From MGBC131033 sp910585655 (lineage in GTDB: Bacteria > Bacillota > Clostridia > Lachnospirales > Lachnospiraceae): a stretch of DNA of 35,716 nt. This document shows, piece after piece, positions 7,310-16,180 of this stretch. The notes below the pieces were generated by a model, which was not told where the DNA came from, ran no database searches, and saw only the letters and a program-made list of their open reading frames with translations. Position 1 is the first letter of the stretch, and each line of letters begins with the position of its first letter. Position numbers and translations under genes: made by a program. Where the stretch lies: the NCBI GenBank assembly GCA_949502025.1, contig CATBCG010000023.1, positions 1 to 35,716 on the forward strand, read 5' to 3'.

Positions 7310-8551
7310 TTGTCAGAAAAAAAGAAAAATTTTTGTAAGACAATCTTGTTTGTGCTGTTTCTTTTTGGAGGAGTCTGCTTGTTAGAAAAGCTTCCAAAAT
7401 GGCTGACAATTCCTTATGGAAGTTTAGATGATATGATGGTTGAGGCTGCTTCTCCATCTGCTGACCCTGGAACAGATCCAGATGCCACTCATACTAAAAA
7501 GAAAAGGGTTGCTTCTGTCGTTATCGGCCGTCTGGGCTACGTGCTTTATGACGATGGTACGGCGACGGTGACAGATGAAACAGCAGCAATGGAAGGATTG
7601 GAAGCAAAGGCAGTTGATATAATCATACCATCGAACGTTTCTTACAAGGGAAAAACCTATACGGTGACGACTATCGGGCAGAAATGCTTCTACAATGGGG
7701 GCGATGACGACCGTTATTATGGAAGGATTGTCCTTCCGGATACGATTCAGACGATTGAAAAAGGCGCATTTTGTCAAGTGAACTGTAAGGAACTGGTGAT
7801 TCCGGATTCTGTTACTAAGGTAGAAGGCTATGGTTTTTATAAGTTGACAGTAGAGCGGGATTTCTACTATCCTTCGGGCTGTACGGAGATTCCAAAGGGT
7901 GCGTTGTACGGGCTGACAGTAAAAAATGGGATTTTGGTTATTCCAGAAACCATAACAAAGCTGGGAGAACGGGCTATTTCTACTGGTTCTCCTGTTCGGA
8001 TTTTGTGTGATCCGACTGAAATAGGATCCGGGGCTTTTGTCAGACTGCCTTATGATAAGACAGAGATTGGAGGAAAGCAGGGCTTTGTGCTGGAGGACGG
8101 AATGCTGTTAAGTAAGGATAAAGCAGAGCTGATCAAATATTTAAAGCCCACTTCCAGCGATATCATCATTCCAGATACCATACAGCACATTCATGCGTAT
8201 GCGTTTGAGAATATAGATACCTATGGGTTCCAACAGGAACACGAAAATAGGGATCTAACGTTTCAGGTGCATCTTCCGGAAGGGCTGACTGAACTGGAAA
8301 CAGGAACCTTTTCCGGCTGTGACTGGCTGGATACTCTTTACCTACCGGCTTCTCTGGAAAAGATTGCGGATAGAGTCTTTGTAGAAGACAGAATCGGTCT
8401 AGTTCAGACTCTGGTCTTTCAATCCTCAAAACCGCCGGAAGTCGGGAAAGGAAATGAGGTAAAAAAGGTGAAAATAGAGGCAAAGGAAGCAAACCTGGAA
8501 GAATTCAAGACCAGTTTGGAAGGGAGGCTCCAATATGAACAACTATATTAA
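7310..8551 (+). CDS. BspA-like leucine-rich-repeat protein, A type (copy 1)
   Basis: 413 aa starting with TTG (7310) after AGAGAGGAGAG; no better start is visible. A Lys-rich N terminus and one hydrophobic helix (about 9-26) act as signal anchor, followed by an Ala/Pro/Thr linker and a domain opening VVIGRLGYVLYDDGTATVTDE. The rest is LRR_5 repeats such as IVLPDTIQTIEKGAF and LVIPDSVTKVEGYGF. It is likely displayed outside the membrane for binding; BspA relatives bind host or matrix proteins, but the ligand here is unknown. It ends GRLQYEQLY. Its last 17 nt overlap the start of the B-type gene, so the pair is translationally coupled. Confidence 0.88.
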   Translation: MSEKKKNFCKTILFVLFLFGGVCLLEKLPKWLTIPYGSLDDMMVEAASPSADPGTDPDATHTKKKRVASVVIGRLGYVLYDDGTATVTDETAAMEGLEAKAVDIIIPSNVSYKGKTYTVTTIGQKCFYNGGDDDRYYGRIVLPDTIQTIEKGAFCQVNCKELVIPDSVTKVEGYGFYKLTVERDFYYPSGCTEIPKGALYGLTVKNGILVIPETITKLGERAISTGSPVRILCDPTEIGSGAFVRLPYDKTEIGGKQGFVLEDGMLLSKDKAELIKYLKPTSSDIIIPDTIQHIHAYAFENIDTYGFQQEHENRDLTFQVHLPEGLTELETGTFSGCDWLDTLYLPASLEKIADRVFVEDRIGLVQTLVFQSSKPPEVGKGNEVKKVKIEAKEANLEEFKTSLEGRLQYEQLY

Positions 8552-9806
8552 ATCCATCATAAAAAAGAAAAAACAGATAGCTTTAACAGTGATAAGCGCC
8601 ATGATTGTGATAGTTCTGATAATGGGGCAGGATAGATTCCGGGAGCATGTTCGGGCAGATGACAGAGTACAGGTAGAGGACACTGGCATCGTGCTTTCTA
8701 ATATTTTATATACGCTTTATCCAGACGGAACGGCAGAAGTAACACAGGTAGGGGCAGATAAATCCGATCCTGACGGGTATATTCCTGATGAAATATATGA
8801 TTATGACAGTCTGCATGAACAATTTGACTATGATCTGGGAGATGTCCGTATTCCTGAGACCATTCAGGCAAATGGAAAAACCTATACGGTGACTTCTGTC
8901 GGAGCAAAGGCGTTTGTCGGTTCCTTCTGTTATGGAAAGATTACGCTGCCAGACACGATTGTATATCTAGGGGATTATGCCTTTTACCAGCGGAGGATAG
9001 AGGAAATTACCCTGCCGGATTCGATTACGGAAATGGGCATCGGAGTATTTGAACAGACAGAAATAGAAGGAGAACTGGTTTTTTCGGCTTCTATGGATAC
9101 GATACCATATCGAACATTTTACCGGACGATTGTATGGCAGCGGCTGGTGATTCCTGATACGGTAACGAAACTGGAACGGTATGCCGTGATATTAGATCGA
9201 TATCCGATAGAAGCGGGGGCATTGCTGCCTGGAAAAACAGAAGTCGTGCTATCCAAAAATCTAAAAGAAGCCGGAGAATGTGCGTTTTATGCGTCTCCTA
9301 AGTATTGTGTTGTAAAGCTGAGCGGAAAAGGAGAAAATGTTATACAGGACGGCATGTTGTTTAACAAAAAGAAAACTGAGTTAATTATGGCATTAGAACC
9401 AGTGGTCGGGGATTATCATATCCCGAAAACTGTGCGCCGCATTCATGCGTATGCGTTCAGTGCTGTTTCCCAGGGTGCCGATCCTGCAAATGGCGCAACC
9501 GGGCGGATTTGGGTTCCGGAGGGAGTGAGCGTGCTGGAACAGGGAACATTTCGGAATTGCTTCTGGCTGAAATCTCTGAGCCTGCCGTCTACGATTGAGC
9601 GGATAGAAGCAGGAGCTTGGAGCTGCATTAGTCTGGATCAGCCGAACACAGGAAATGGGTTGCGAAATCTGGTGATCAAAGCAAAGAATCCGCCGGAAAT
9701 CATCGGAAAGCAAAAGACACTTCGGTATATCAATGTGCCGAATAGCAGTATTGCGGACTATGAGGAGGCATTGTCGGGGAAGGTTGGCTATAAGAAGCTA
9801 TACTGA
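8535..9806 (+). CDS. BspA-like leucine-rich-repeat protein, B type (copy 1)
   Basis: 423 aa. ATG 8535 is preceded by GGGAGGCTCCAAT, which lies inside the A gene. Membrane helix about 15-32, then the B-type opening motif ILYTLYPDGTAEVTQVG, an acidic variable segment (about 75-105) and LRR_5 repeats (ITLPDTIVYLGDYAF, ITLPDSITEMGIGVF, LVIPDTVTKLERYAV, GRIWVPEGVSVLEQGTF). It ends VGYKKLY. Its 3' third is almost identical in DNA to the B half of the fusion at 18789-21158, suggesting gene conversion. Predicted extracellular and membrane-anchored; ligand unknown. Confidence 0.88.
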   Translation: MNNYIKSIIKKKKQIALTVISAMIVIVLIMGQDRFREHVRADDRVQVEDTGIVLSNILYTLYPDGTAEVTQVGADKSDPDGYIPDEIYDYDSLHEQFDYDLGDVRIPETIQANGKTYTVTSVGAKAFVGSFCYGKITLPDTIVYLGDYAFYQRRIEEITLPDSITEMGIGVFEQTEIEGELVFSASMDTIPYRTFYRTIVWQRLVIPDTVTKLERYAVILDRYPIEAGALLPGKTEVVLSKNLKEAGECAFYASPKYCVVKLSGKGENVIQDGMLFNKKKTELIMALEPVVGDYHIPKTVRRIHAYAFSAVSQGADPANGATGRIWVPEGVSVLEQGTFRNCFWLKSLSLPSTIERIEAGAWSCISLDQPNTGNGLRNLVIKAKNPPEIIGKQKTLRYINVPNSSIADYEEALSGKVGYKKLY

Positions 9807-9819
9807 TGATAGGAAAGGA

Positions 9820-9870
9820 TATAAAAGATATCACAAGGTCAGGCAATCGCAACAGGACAGAAAAGGTTCG
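9820..9870 (+). repeat. Intergenic repeat T, copy 1
   Basis: TATAAAA, then ATCACA, GTCAGGCAATCGCA and AAAAGGTTCG occur here in the same order and spacing as at 22401-22451. Both copies lie upstream of an A-type LRR gene, here 31 nt before its ATG. Function unknown; it may be a remnant of a shared leader. Confidence 0.6.
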
Positions 9871-9900
9871 TAGAGAAGGAAAAGAGGAAGGAGAGTACCT

Positions 9901-11121
9901 ATGGGAAGAAAAAAGATTCTTTTTACATTTGCCGTTGGATGTTTGATTTTTTTGGGAGGATATTTGTTAATAGAATTCTCGGAAAAAGCAGTTGCTTCTG
10001 CTGCCGAGGAGAATTCAGCTATTGTTCAGACAGCAAGTTCTGACCCGCGAACTGTTTCAGAAGCTGTCCGTACCCGGAAAAAGCTGGTTGCTTCCATCGT
10101 CGTTGGTCGGCTTGGCTATAACTTATACAATGACGGTACTGCGACCGTGACAGATGAAACAGGGGCAGTCGCGGGGTTAAAAGCAAAGGCAGCGGATATT
10201 ATTATACCTTCCCATGTTTCCTATCAGGGAAAGAGGTATACTGTGACTGCGATCGGGCAGAAGTGTTTTTCTGATGGGAAAGATGGAGAACAAAAGTATG
10301 GAAGAATTGTTCTGCCAGATACCATCCAGACGATTGGGATGGGAGCCTTTTATGAAGTATCCTGTGAAGAACTGGTAATCCCAGATTCCGTGACAACGAT
10401 AGAGAACTATGCGTTTTATGGTATGACGGTAAAAAAGGATTTTTATTATCCTGCTGGGACGACAGAGATTTTAAGGGGAGTATTAAATCACATTGAAATA
10501 GAAGAGGGTTTTTTAATCATTCCGGAAACGATAACTAGGCTGCATTATGGATCGATTGGCACATCTTCTTCAGTACGTTTTTTATGCGATCCTTTAGAGA
10601 TAGAGCCTTCTGCGATTGTCTGGATAGATGGTGAAATAGAAACTGGTGGAAAAAATGGATTTGTCGTAGAGAATGGAATGCTATTGAACAGGGATAAAAC
10701 AGAATTGATTAAATGTTTTAGGGCAACCTCTACTAAAATTGTTGTTCCAGATACAGTACGACGGATTCATCCATATGCTTTTCGTAATACAAATGTAAAC
10801 GAACTGCCAAAGGGAACAGAAGGAATTTGGTTTGATTTGCCAGAAGGAGTTGAGGTTTATCTTCCAGAAGGGCTTACTGAGTTGGAAATGTGGTCATTTT
10901 ATGGAGGTAAATGGATTGAACGGGTTTTTCTTCCAGCTTCTTTGAAAAAGATAGAAGAAGAGGTATTTGCAACCAATCAAATAACGTTGGTATTTCAGTC
11001 AGAACAGGTTCCAGAGATTGGGGAAAATAACTGGGTAAGAGAAGTCGATGCACCAGATGCTTTTTTAAAGAACTATCAGGACGGGCTGAAAGGGAGGCTG
11101 CAATATGAAAAAATCTACTAA
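9901..11121 (+). CDS. BspA-like leucine-rich-repeat protein, A type (copy 2)
   Basis: 406 aa. Unlike copies 1, 3 and 5 it starts with ATG, after AGGAAGGAGAG, and no subtilase remnant or hairpin precedes it; the repeat at 9820-9870 does. Signal anchor about 8-26, then SAAEENS.. linker, IVVGRLGYNLYNDGTATVTDE and LRR_5 repeats (IVLPDTIQTIGMGAF, LVIPDSVTTIENYAF, VYLPEGLTELEMWSF). Ends GRLQYEKIY. It overlaps the B gene by 17 nt. Closest in sequence to copies 3 and 5, with shared stretches such as GGKNGFVVENGMLLN. Predicted cell-surface binding role, partner unknown. Confidence 0.88.
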   Translation: MGRKKILFTFAVGCLIFLGGYLLIEFSEKAVASAAEENSAIVQTASSDPRTVSEAVRTRKKLVASIVVGRLGYNLYNDGTATVTDETGAVAGLKAKAADIIIPSHVSYQGKRYTVTAIGQKCFSDGKDGEQKYGRIVLPDTIQTIGMGAFYEVSCEELVIPDSVTTIENYAFYGMTVKKDFYYPAGTTEILRGVLNHIEIEEGFLIIPETITRLHYGSIGTSSSVRFLCDPLEIEPSAIVWIDGEIETGGKNGFVVENGMLLNRDKTELIKCFRATSTKIVVPDTVRRIHPYAFRNTNVNELPKGTEGIWFDLPEGVEVYLPEGLTELEMWSFYGGKWIERVFLPASLKKIEEEVFATNQITLVFQSEQVPEIGENNWVREVDAPDAFLKNYQDGLKGRLQYEKIY

Positions 11122-12361
11122 AATTATTAAAAGCTTTGCAGTTTGGATGGTACTATCAGTTGTGGCTATGATGCTGGGAATTTCAATGTTTTCTGATTGT
11201 TTTGCCCAGGCAGAGGAACAGGGATTCCAAACCATTTTACAAGATCACATTTTATATACACTTTATCCAGATGGTACAGCAGAGGTAACGCAGGTAGGAG
11301 AAGATCAGAAGCCGTTGCCGTGGGCAAATTTTCATGGAAATGAGGAAGGGGATAATTATGAGGCGATACACGAACGTGATCAGGTGTTTCTGGGAGATAT
11401 CACTATTCCGGAAGCCATTCATTCGGATGGAAAAGAATATGTTGTAACTTCGATTGGAGCAAAAGCGTTTGTCGGAACGTTCCGTTATGGAACAGTTTCT
11501 TTACCAGAGACGATTACTTATATTGGAGATTATGCGTTTTATCAGCGACGTATAGAAGAAATCTCCCTGCCAGATTCTATTAAAGAAATGGGAACCGGAG
11601 TATTTGAGGATACAGAAATAGAAGGAGAACTGGTATTTCCGGCTTCAATGGATATGGTTCCCTATCGGACGTTTTTCCGTACGTCGGCGCGGCGTCTGGT
11701 AATTCCGGATACAGTAACAAAGCTGGATCGATATGCGGTGATGCTGGATCGGTATCCTCCAGAAGCCTTGGATCCGGAGTATTATGGGAAAATGGAGGTC
11801 GTGCTGTCCAAAAATCTAAAGGAAGTCGGGGAATGTGCGTTTTACGCTTCGCCTTACTTCTGTACGGTAAAGCTGACCGGAAAAGGCGGAAATGTTATAA
11901 AAGATGGTATGCTATTTAACAAAAAGGAAACCGAATTGATTCTGGCATTAGAAGCAAAGACGGGGGATTATCATATTCCGAAAACAGTACGTCGTATCCA
12001 TGCTTATGCGTTCAGCGCTGTTTCTCAGGGGGTTGATCCTTCTAATGGCGCGACCGGGCGAATCTGGGTTCCGGAAGGAGTCAAAGTGCTAGAAAAAGGA
12101 ACCTTTCGGAATTGTTTCTGGTTGAAATCACTGAATCTCCCATCTACGATTGAGAGGATAGAAGTAGGAGCGTGGAGCTGTATCAGTCTCGAAGGGCAAG
12201 ACTCTGGAAAAGGACTGCGGAATTTGATTATCAAAGCAAAGAAGCCGCCGGAAATTGAGGGAAAACAAAAGACACTTCGGAACATCAATGTACCGAACAG
12301 CAGTATTGCTAAGTATAAGAAAGCATTAGCAGGGAAGATTGGCTATAAGAAATTATACTAA
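11105..12361 (+). CDS. BspA-like leucine-rich-repeat protein, B type (copy 2)
   Basis: 418 aa. ATG with GGGAGGCTGCAAT inside the A gene. Membrane helix about 11-31, opening motif ILYTLYPDGTAEVTQVG, a variable acidic segment (AIHERDQVFLG), then LRR_5 repeats. From LDRYPPEALDPEYYGKMEVV to the C terminus it is nearly identical to copy 5 (24005-25258), including at the DNA level, which points to recent conversion or duplication. Ends IGYKKLY. Paired with and translationally coupled to the A gene upstream. Confidence 0.88.
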   Translation: MKKSTKIIKSFAVWMVLSVVAMMLGISMFSDCFAQAEEQGFQTILQDHILYTLYPDGTAEVTQVGEDQKPLPWANFHGNEEGDNYEAIHERDQVFLGDITIPEAIHSDGKEYVVTSIGAKAFVGTFRYGTVSLPETITYIGDYAFYQRRIEEISLPDSIKEMGTGVFEDTEIEGELVFPASMDMVPYRTFFRTSARRLVIPDTVTKLDRYAVMLDRYPPEALDPEYYGKMEVVLSKNLKEVGECAFYASPYFCTVKLTGKGGNVIKDGMLFNKKETELILALEAKTGDYHIPKTVRRIHAYAFSAVSQGVDPSNGATGRIWVPEGVKVLEKGTFRNCFWLKSLNLPSTIERIEVGAWSCISLEGQDSGKGLRNLIIKAKKPPEIEGKQKTLRNINVPNSSIAKYKKALAGKIGYKKLY

Positions 12362-12372
12362 AGCATACGAAG

Positions 12373-12419
12373 CAATACAAAATGGCAGTAGGAAGAGAAA
12401 TTTTGTAGGCTATGTAAAT
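12373..12419 (+). repeat. Intergenic repeat R, copy 1
   Basis: About 48 bp with the pattern ATACAAAATGGCAGTAGG, AGAGAAATTTTGTAGGC, TATGTAAAT. The same pattern recurs, with substitutions, at 12871, 15484, 16022, 17465 and 25270, always between genes of the island. It has no coding frame. Its role is unknown; it may mark recombination joints. Confidence 0.7.
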
Positions 12420-12433
12420 GAGGAATAAAAGCT

Positions 12434-12793
12434 TTGATTGATTTAACAAGGCTTTCAGGGTATAATGGGCTTGACCTGTTAAATATTGTTTTGATGGGAA
12501 TAGCAAAGGAGCTGCACCGTCTTTTAAGTACGCTGCTTTCCATGAAATTGACGATTGATGAAAAGTTAGGGATTATTAAAAACGAGTATCATATTCCGGT
12601 AGATGATGATTTGAGAAGGGATGTGAGCGCTATGTGTAATCTTTCACAGGGAATCAGAGATAATGCCATAGCAGGTGTAATAATGAATATGCACAGAGAT
12701 GGCTACTCACCAGAGCAGATAGCAAGGATTGTAGAAAAGACCATAGAAGAGGTGAAGGCTGTCATAAGAAAAAGAGAGTCTGTATTGGTATAG
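12434..12793 (+). pseudogene. N-truncated Rpn/PD-(D/E)XK transposase-like fragment (copy 1)
   Basis: 119 codons from a TTG with no convincing ribosome site. The sequence (LTIDEKLGIIKNEYHIPV, VSAMCNLSQGIRD, then the helical EQIARIVEKTIEEV) matches the C-terminal region usual in Rpn-type recombination-promoting nuclease/transposase proteins. The catalytic nuclease domain is absent. Compared with the sister at 15546 it lacks 27 nt between two GAGCT repeats and 12 nt after GIR. It is a relic, or a small protein retaining only the C-terminal part. Confidence 0.65.
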
Positions 12794-12802
12794 CGATAAT
12801 AT

Positions 12803-12876
12803 CCGGGCAGCTTATGAGGAAGCAATGTTGCACCAGCGCATGTTACAGGCTTGGTTTCTTTGATTTTGCAGCGATA
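12803..12876 (+). pseudogene. Scrambled scraps of the subtilase gene (copy 1)
   Basis: TATCCGGGCAGCTTATGAGG matches the subtilase at about 5864, GTTGCACCA matches about 5958 and CGCATGTTACAGGCTTGG..TTTGATTTTGCAG matches about 6036-6072 (around catalytic Ser355). The three pieces are joined out of frame. Length is too short for a product. This is evidence that an S8 gene once stood before LRR pair 3. Confidence 0.7.
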
Positions 12877-12918
12877 TAAAATGGTAGTATAAAAAGGATT
12901 TTTGCAGGTTATGTAAAT
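12871..12918 (+). repeat. Intergenic repeat R, copy 2
   Basis: GATATAAAATGGTAGTA, AAAAGGATTTTTGCAGG, TTATGTAAATT; a diverged copy of the element at 12373. It overlaps the end of the subtilase scrap and leads straight into the hairpin at 12929. Confidence 0.6.
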
Positions 12919-12928
12919 TTTTTAAAGA

Positions 12929-12964
12929 CAACCGCCAAATTTTTTTGCATTTGGCGGTTGTTTT
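12929..12964 (+). terminator. Hairpin before LRR pair 3
   Basis: CAACCGCCAAAT (12929-12940) pairs with ATTTGGCGGTTG (12949-12960) followed by TTTT. The TTG start of the A gene is 30 nt further on. Same position and sequence family as the hairpin at 7247. Confidence 0.8.
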
Positions 12965-12994
12965 GGAACTTAATATAGAGAGGAGAAAGGTATT

Positions 12995-14233
12995 TTGCTA
13001 GAAAAAAAGAAAAATTTTTGTAAAACAATTCTGTTTGTAGTGTTGCTTTTTTGGTGTGTGTGTTTCTTAGAAAAGCTTCCAAAGTGGTTGGTAATTACAG
13101 ATAGTAATTCAAGTAGTATTATTGCTAAAGCGGCAGTTCCGGTTTCAGATGTTGCTCACACTCAGAAAAAAGTGGTTGCTTCTGTTGTCATCGGTCGTCT
13201 GGGCTATAACTTATATAGTGATGGTACAGCGACAGTGACAGATGAAACGGGGGTGGCATCAGGGCTGGAAGTAAAGGCAACTAATATTATCATACCTTCC
13301 CATGTTTCCTATCAGGGAAAGAAGTATACTGTGACTGCAATCGGACAGAAGTGTTTTTCTAATGGCACATATTTTGGCGCAGAAAAACAAAAGTATGGAA
13401 AAATTGTTTTGCCAGATACGATTCAGACAATTGGAATGGGAGCTTTTCATCAGATAACATGTGAAGAACTGGTGATTCCAGATTCGGTGACAACGGTAGA
13501 AACATATGCGTTTTGTGAAATGACCGTGAAAAAAGACTTTTATTATCCTGCTGGAGCAACAGAGATTCCAACAGGTGCATTACAACAGACAACAGTAGAA
13601 AGTGGGGTTTTGGTGATCCCGGAAAGCATAACTAGACTGCATTACAGAGCGATTGCAACACGTTCCTCAGTACGTTTTTTATGTGATCCTTTAGAGATAG
13701 ATCCTTTTGCGATTGTCTGGATAGATGGTGAAATAGAAATTGGAGAGAAAAGTGGATTTGTTCTGGAAAATGGAATGCTGTTAAACCGAGATAAAACGGA
13801 ACTGATTAAATGCGTCAAGGCAACCTCTACAAAAATTGTTGTTCCAGATACGGTACGGCGGATTCATCCGTTTGCTTTTTGTAATACAAATGTGAAGGAA
13901 TTGCCAAAAGGGACAGAAGGGATTCGGTTTGATCTACCAGAAGGGGTTGAGATTTATCTGCCAGAGGGGCTTACCAAATTGGAACTTGGTACATTTTATC
14001 AAAATGAATGGATTGAACGTGTTTTTCTTCCAGCTTCTTTAGAAAAGATAGAAGAGAGAGTATTTGTAACTGGTTATCCTTATACTGCTTTAATGACAGT
14101 AGTATTTCAGTCAAAACAGGTTCCAGAGATTGGGAAAAAGAATGAAGTAAAAGAAGTCGATGTACCAGATACTTTTTTAAAAAATTATCAGGATGGGCTG
14201 AAAGGGAGGCTGCAGTATGAGAAAATTTATTAA
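12995..14233 (+). CDS. BspA-like leucine-rich-repeat protein, A type (copy 3)
   Basis: 412 aa from TTG 12995 after GAGAGGAGAAAGG. The N terminus LEKKKNFCKTILFV is almost the same as copy 1 (signal anchor about 9-27); the body is closer to copies 2 and 5 (VVIGRLGYNLYSDGTATVTDE, LVIPDSVTTVETYAF, KIVVPDTVRRIHPFAF), so the gene is a mosaic. It ends GRLQYEKIY and overlaps the B gene by 17 nt. Transcription must come through the hairpin at 12929 or from an unseen promoter. Surface-exposed LRR protein; partner unknown. Confidence 0.88.
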   Translation: MLEKKKNFCKTILFVVLLFWCVCFLEKLPKWLVITDSNSSSIIAKAAVPVSDVAHTQKKVVASVVIGRLGYNLYSDGTATVTDETGVASGLEVKATNIIIPSHVSYQGKKYTVTAIGQKCFSNGTYFGAEKQKYGKIVLPDTIQTIGMGAFHQITCEELVIPDSVTTVETYAFCEMTVKKDFYYPAGATEIPTGALQQTTVESGVLVIPESITRLHYRAIATRSSVRFLCDPLEIDPFAIVWIDGEIEIGEKSGFVLENGMLLNRDKTELIKCVKATSTKIVVPDTVRRIHPFAFCNTNVKELPKGTEGIRFDLPEGVEIYLPEGLTKLELGTFYQNEWIERVFLPASLEKIEERVFVTGYPYTALMTVVFQSKQVPEIGKKNEVKEVDVPDTFLKNYQDGLKGRLQYEKIY

Positions 14234-15473
14234 AGGATTTATTATCTGGATGATACTGGCGGTGGCATTTATGATAGTTGAAAGTCCAATATTTTCTGAT
14301 TTTTTTGTTCAAGCGAAGGAACAGGAATCACAGACTATTTTGCAGGAACATATTTTATATACGCTTTATTCAGATGGTACGGCAGAGGTAACGCAAGTAG
14401 GAGAAGATCAGAAACCAATGCTTTGGGCAAATCTTTATGGATATGGTGGCTCAGAGGAGGGGGATGATTATGAAACGATGCACGACCGTTTTCAGGTGTA
14501 TATGGGGGATATCACGATACCAGAAACTATTCGTTCTGATGGAAAAGAATATGTTGTCACTTCGGTTGGAGCAAAAGCGTTTGTCGGATCGTTCCGTTAT
14601 GGAACGGTTTCTTTACCAGAGACGATTACTTATATTGGAGATTATGCGTTTTATCAACGACGTATAGAAGAAATCTCCCTGCCAGATTCTATTAAAGAAA
14701 TGGGAACCGGAGTATTTGAAGATACAGAGGTGGAAGGAGAACTGGTATTTCCAGCTTCAATGGATATGGTTCCTTATCGGACGTTTTACCGTACGTCGGT
14801 GCGTCGGCTGGTGATTCCTGACACAGTAACAAGGCTGGAACGGTATGCAGTGATGTTGGATCGATATCCTGCAGAAGCCCTTGATCCAGGGTGGGAGGGG
14901 AAAATGGAGGTTGTGCTGTCCAAAAATCTAAAAGAGGTCGGGGAATGTGCGTTTTACGCTTCGTCTGATTATTGTACGGTAAAGCTGACCGGAAAAGGCG
15001 GCAACATTATAAAGGATGGTGTGTTGTTTAACAAAAACGAAACGGAGCTGATTATGGCATTAGAGCCAAAAAACGGAGACTATCGTATTCCAGAAACCGT
15101 GCGTCGTATTCATGCTTATGCGTTTAGCGCCGTTTCTCAGGGGGTTGATCCTGCAAATGGCGCAACCGGGCGAATCTGGATTCCGGAGGGAGTGACCGTT
15201 CTGGAGCAAGGAACGTTTCGGAATTGCTTCTGGTTAAAATCCCTAAGCCTGCCCTCTACGATTGAGCGGATAGAAGCAGGAGCGTGGAGTTGCGTGAGCC
15301 TGGATCAGCCGAAAACAGGAAACGGGTTGCGAAATCTGGTGATCAAAGCAAAGAATCCGCCGGAAATTGTTGGTAGGCAAAAGACGCTTCGATATATCAA
15401 TGTGCCGAATCGTAGTCTTGACGAGTATAAAGAGGTGTTGTCAGGGAAGATTGGCTATAAGAAATTATACTAA
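14217..15473 (+). CDS. BspA-like leucine-rich-repeat protein, B type (copy 3)
   Basis: 418 aa. ATG with GGGAGGCTGCAGT inside the A gene. Membrane helix about 5-27 (FIIWMILAVAFMIV), ILYTLYSDGTAEVTQVG, an acidic variable segment, then LRR_5 repeats. The N-terminal half tracks copy 2 (shared VSLPETITYIGDYAF), while the middle (NETELIMALEPK) tracks the fusion protein and the end (NPPEIVGRQKTLRYINVPNR) mixes both. Ends IGYKKLY. Membrane-anchored, exported, unknown ligand. Confidence 0.88.
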   Translation: MRKFIKGFIIWMILAVAFMIVESPIFSDFFVQAKEQESQTILQEHILYTLYSDGTAEVTQVGEDQKPMLWANLYGYGGSEEGDDYETMHDRFQVYMGDITIPETIRSDGKEYVVTSVGAKAFVGSFRYGTVSLPETITYIGDYAFYQRRIEEISLPDSIKEMGTGVFEDTEVEGELVFPASMDMVPYRTFYRTSVRRLVIPDTVTRLERYAVMLDRYPAEALDPGWEGKMEVVLSKNLKEVGECAFYASSDYCTVKLTGKGGNIIKDGVLFNKNETELIMALEPKNGDYRIPETVRRIHAYAFSAVSQGVDPANGATGRIWIPEGVTVLEQGTFRNCFWLKSLSLPSTIERIEAGAWSCVSLDQPKTGNGLRNLVIKAKNPPEIVGRQKTLRYINVPNRSLDEYKEVLSGKIGYKKLY

Positions 15474-15483
15474 AGCATACAAA

Positions 15484-15531
15484 GCAATACAAAATGGCAG
15501 TAGGAAGAGAAATTTTGTAGGCTATGTAAAT
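15484..15531 (+). repeat. Intergenic repeat R, copy 3
   Basis: Almost base-for-base the same as the 12373 copy and equally placed between a B gene stop and an Rpn fragment, so the whole interval 12362-12925 and 15474-16076 is one duplicated block. Confidence 0.7.
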
Positions 15532-15545
15532 GAGGAATAAAAGCT

Positions 15546-15944
15546 TTGATTGATTTAGCCGGGGTTTCAGGGTATAATGGGCTTGACCTGTTAAATATTG
15601 TTTTGATAGGGATAGCAGAGGAGCTTCCGGAGCAGGAGAAAAGGTATGAGCTGCACCGTCTTCTAAGTACGCTGCTTCCCATGGAATTGACGATTGATGA
15701 AAAATTAGGGATTATTAAAAACGAGTATCGTATTCCGATAGATGATGATTTGAGAAAGGATGTGAGCGCTATGTGTAATCTTTCACAGGGAATCAGGGAA
15801 AGTGCAACAGATAATGTCGTAGCAGGTGTAATAATGAATATGCACAGAAAAGGCTATACATTAGAACAGATAACAGAATGTGTAGAAAAGACCATAGAAG
15901 AGGTGGAGGCTGTCATAAGAAAAAGAGAGTCTGTATTGGTATAG
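15546..15944 (+). pseudogene. N-truncated Rpn/PD-(D/E)XK transposase-like fragment (copy 2)
   Basis: 132 codons from TTG with the same flanks as copy 1. It retains EELPEQEKRYELHRLL and GIRESATDNVV, which copy 1 has lost, and is therefore nearer the ancestral form. The sequence covers only the linker and C-terminal helical part of Rpn-type proteins; the nuclease core is missing. The open frame has stayed intact in both copies despite indels in multiples of three, which leaves open a retained small protein. Confidence 0.65.
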
Positions 15945-15953
15945 CGATAATAT

Positions 15954-16026
15954 CCGGGCAGTTTATGAGGAAGCAATGTTGCACCAGCATATATTACAGG
16001 CTTGTTTTCTTTGATTTTGTAGCGAT
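15954..16026 (+). pseudogene. Scrambled scraps of the subtilase gene (copy 2)
   Basis: Same three joined pieces as at 12803-12876 (TATCCGGGCAGTTTATGAGG, GTTGCACCA, CATATATTACAGGCTTG), with further point changes. Non-coding. Confidence 0.65.
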
Positions 16027-16070
16027 ATAAAATGGTAGTATAAAAAGGAATTTTTATAGGTTATATAAAT
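16022..16070 (+). repeat. Intergenic repeat R, copy 4
   Basis: GATATAAAATGGTAGTA, AAAAGGAATTTTTATAGG, TTATATAAATT; paired with the copy at 12871 by position in the duplicated block. Confidence 0.55.
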
Positions 16071-16093
16071 TTAGTAGAAAATAATAGTAGTTA

Positions 16094-16135
16094 AAAGGAT
16101 GGTTCTGAAATTATAATTTATAGGAATCATCCTTT
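16094..16135 (+). terminator. Hairpin upstream of propeller gene P1
   Basis: AAAGGATGGTTC (16094-16105) pairs with GAATCATCCTTT (16124-16135) with one G-T pair, loop about 18 nt, followed by CTCCTGTTTTT. Terminator or leader structure; it ends 45 nt before the next start codon. Confidence 0.5.
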
Positions 16136-16180
16136 CTCCTGTTTTTGCCATAGGAAAAATATTAGAATTAAGGGGATAGA

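Noticed and set aside
12000..12290. Minus-strand frames opposite the LRR B genes that recur in several copies
   Set aside because: Their similarity to each other follows from the duplicated plus-strand genes; no start signals.
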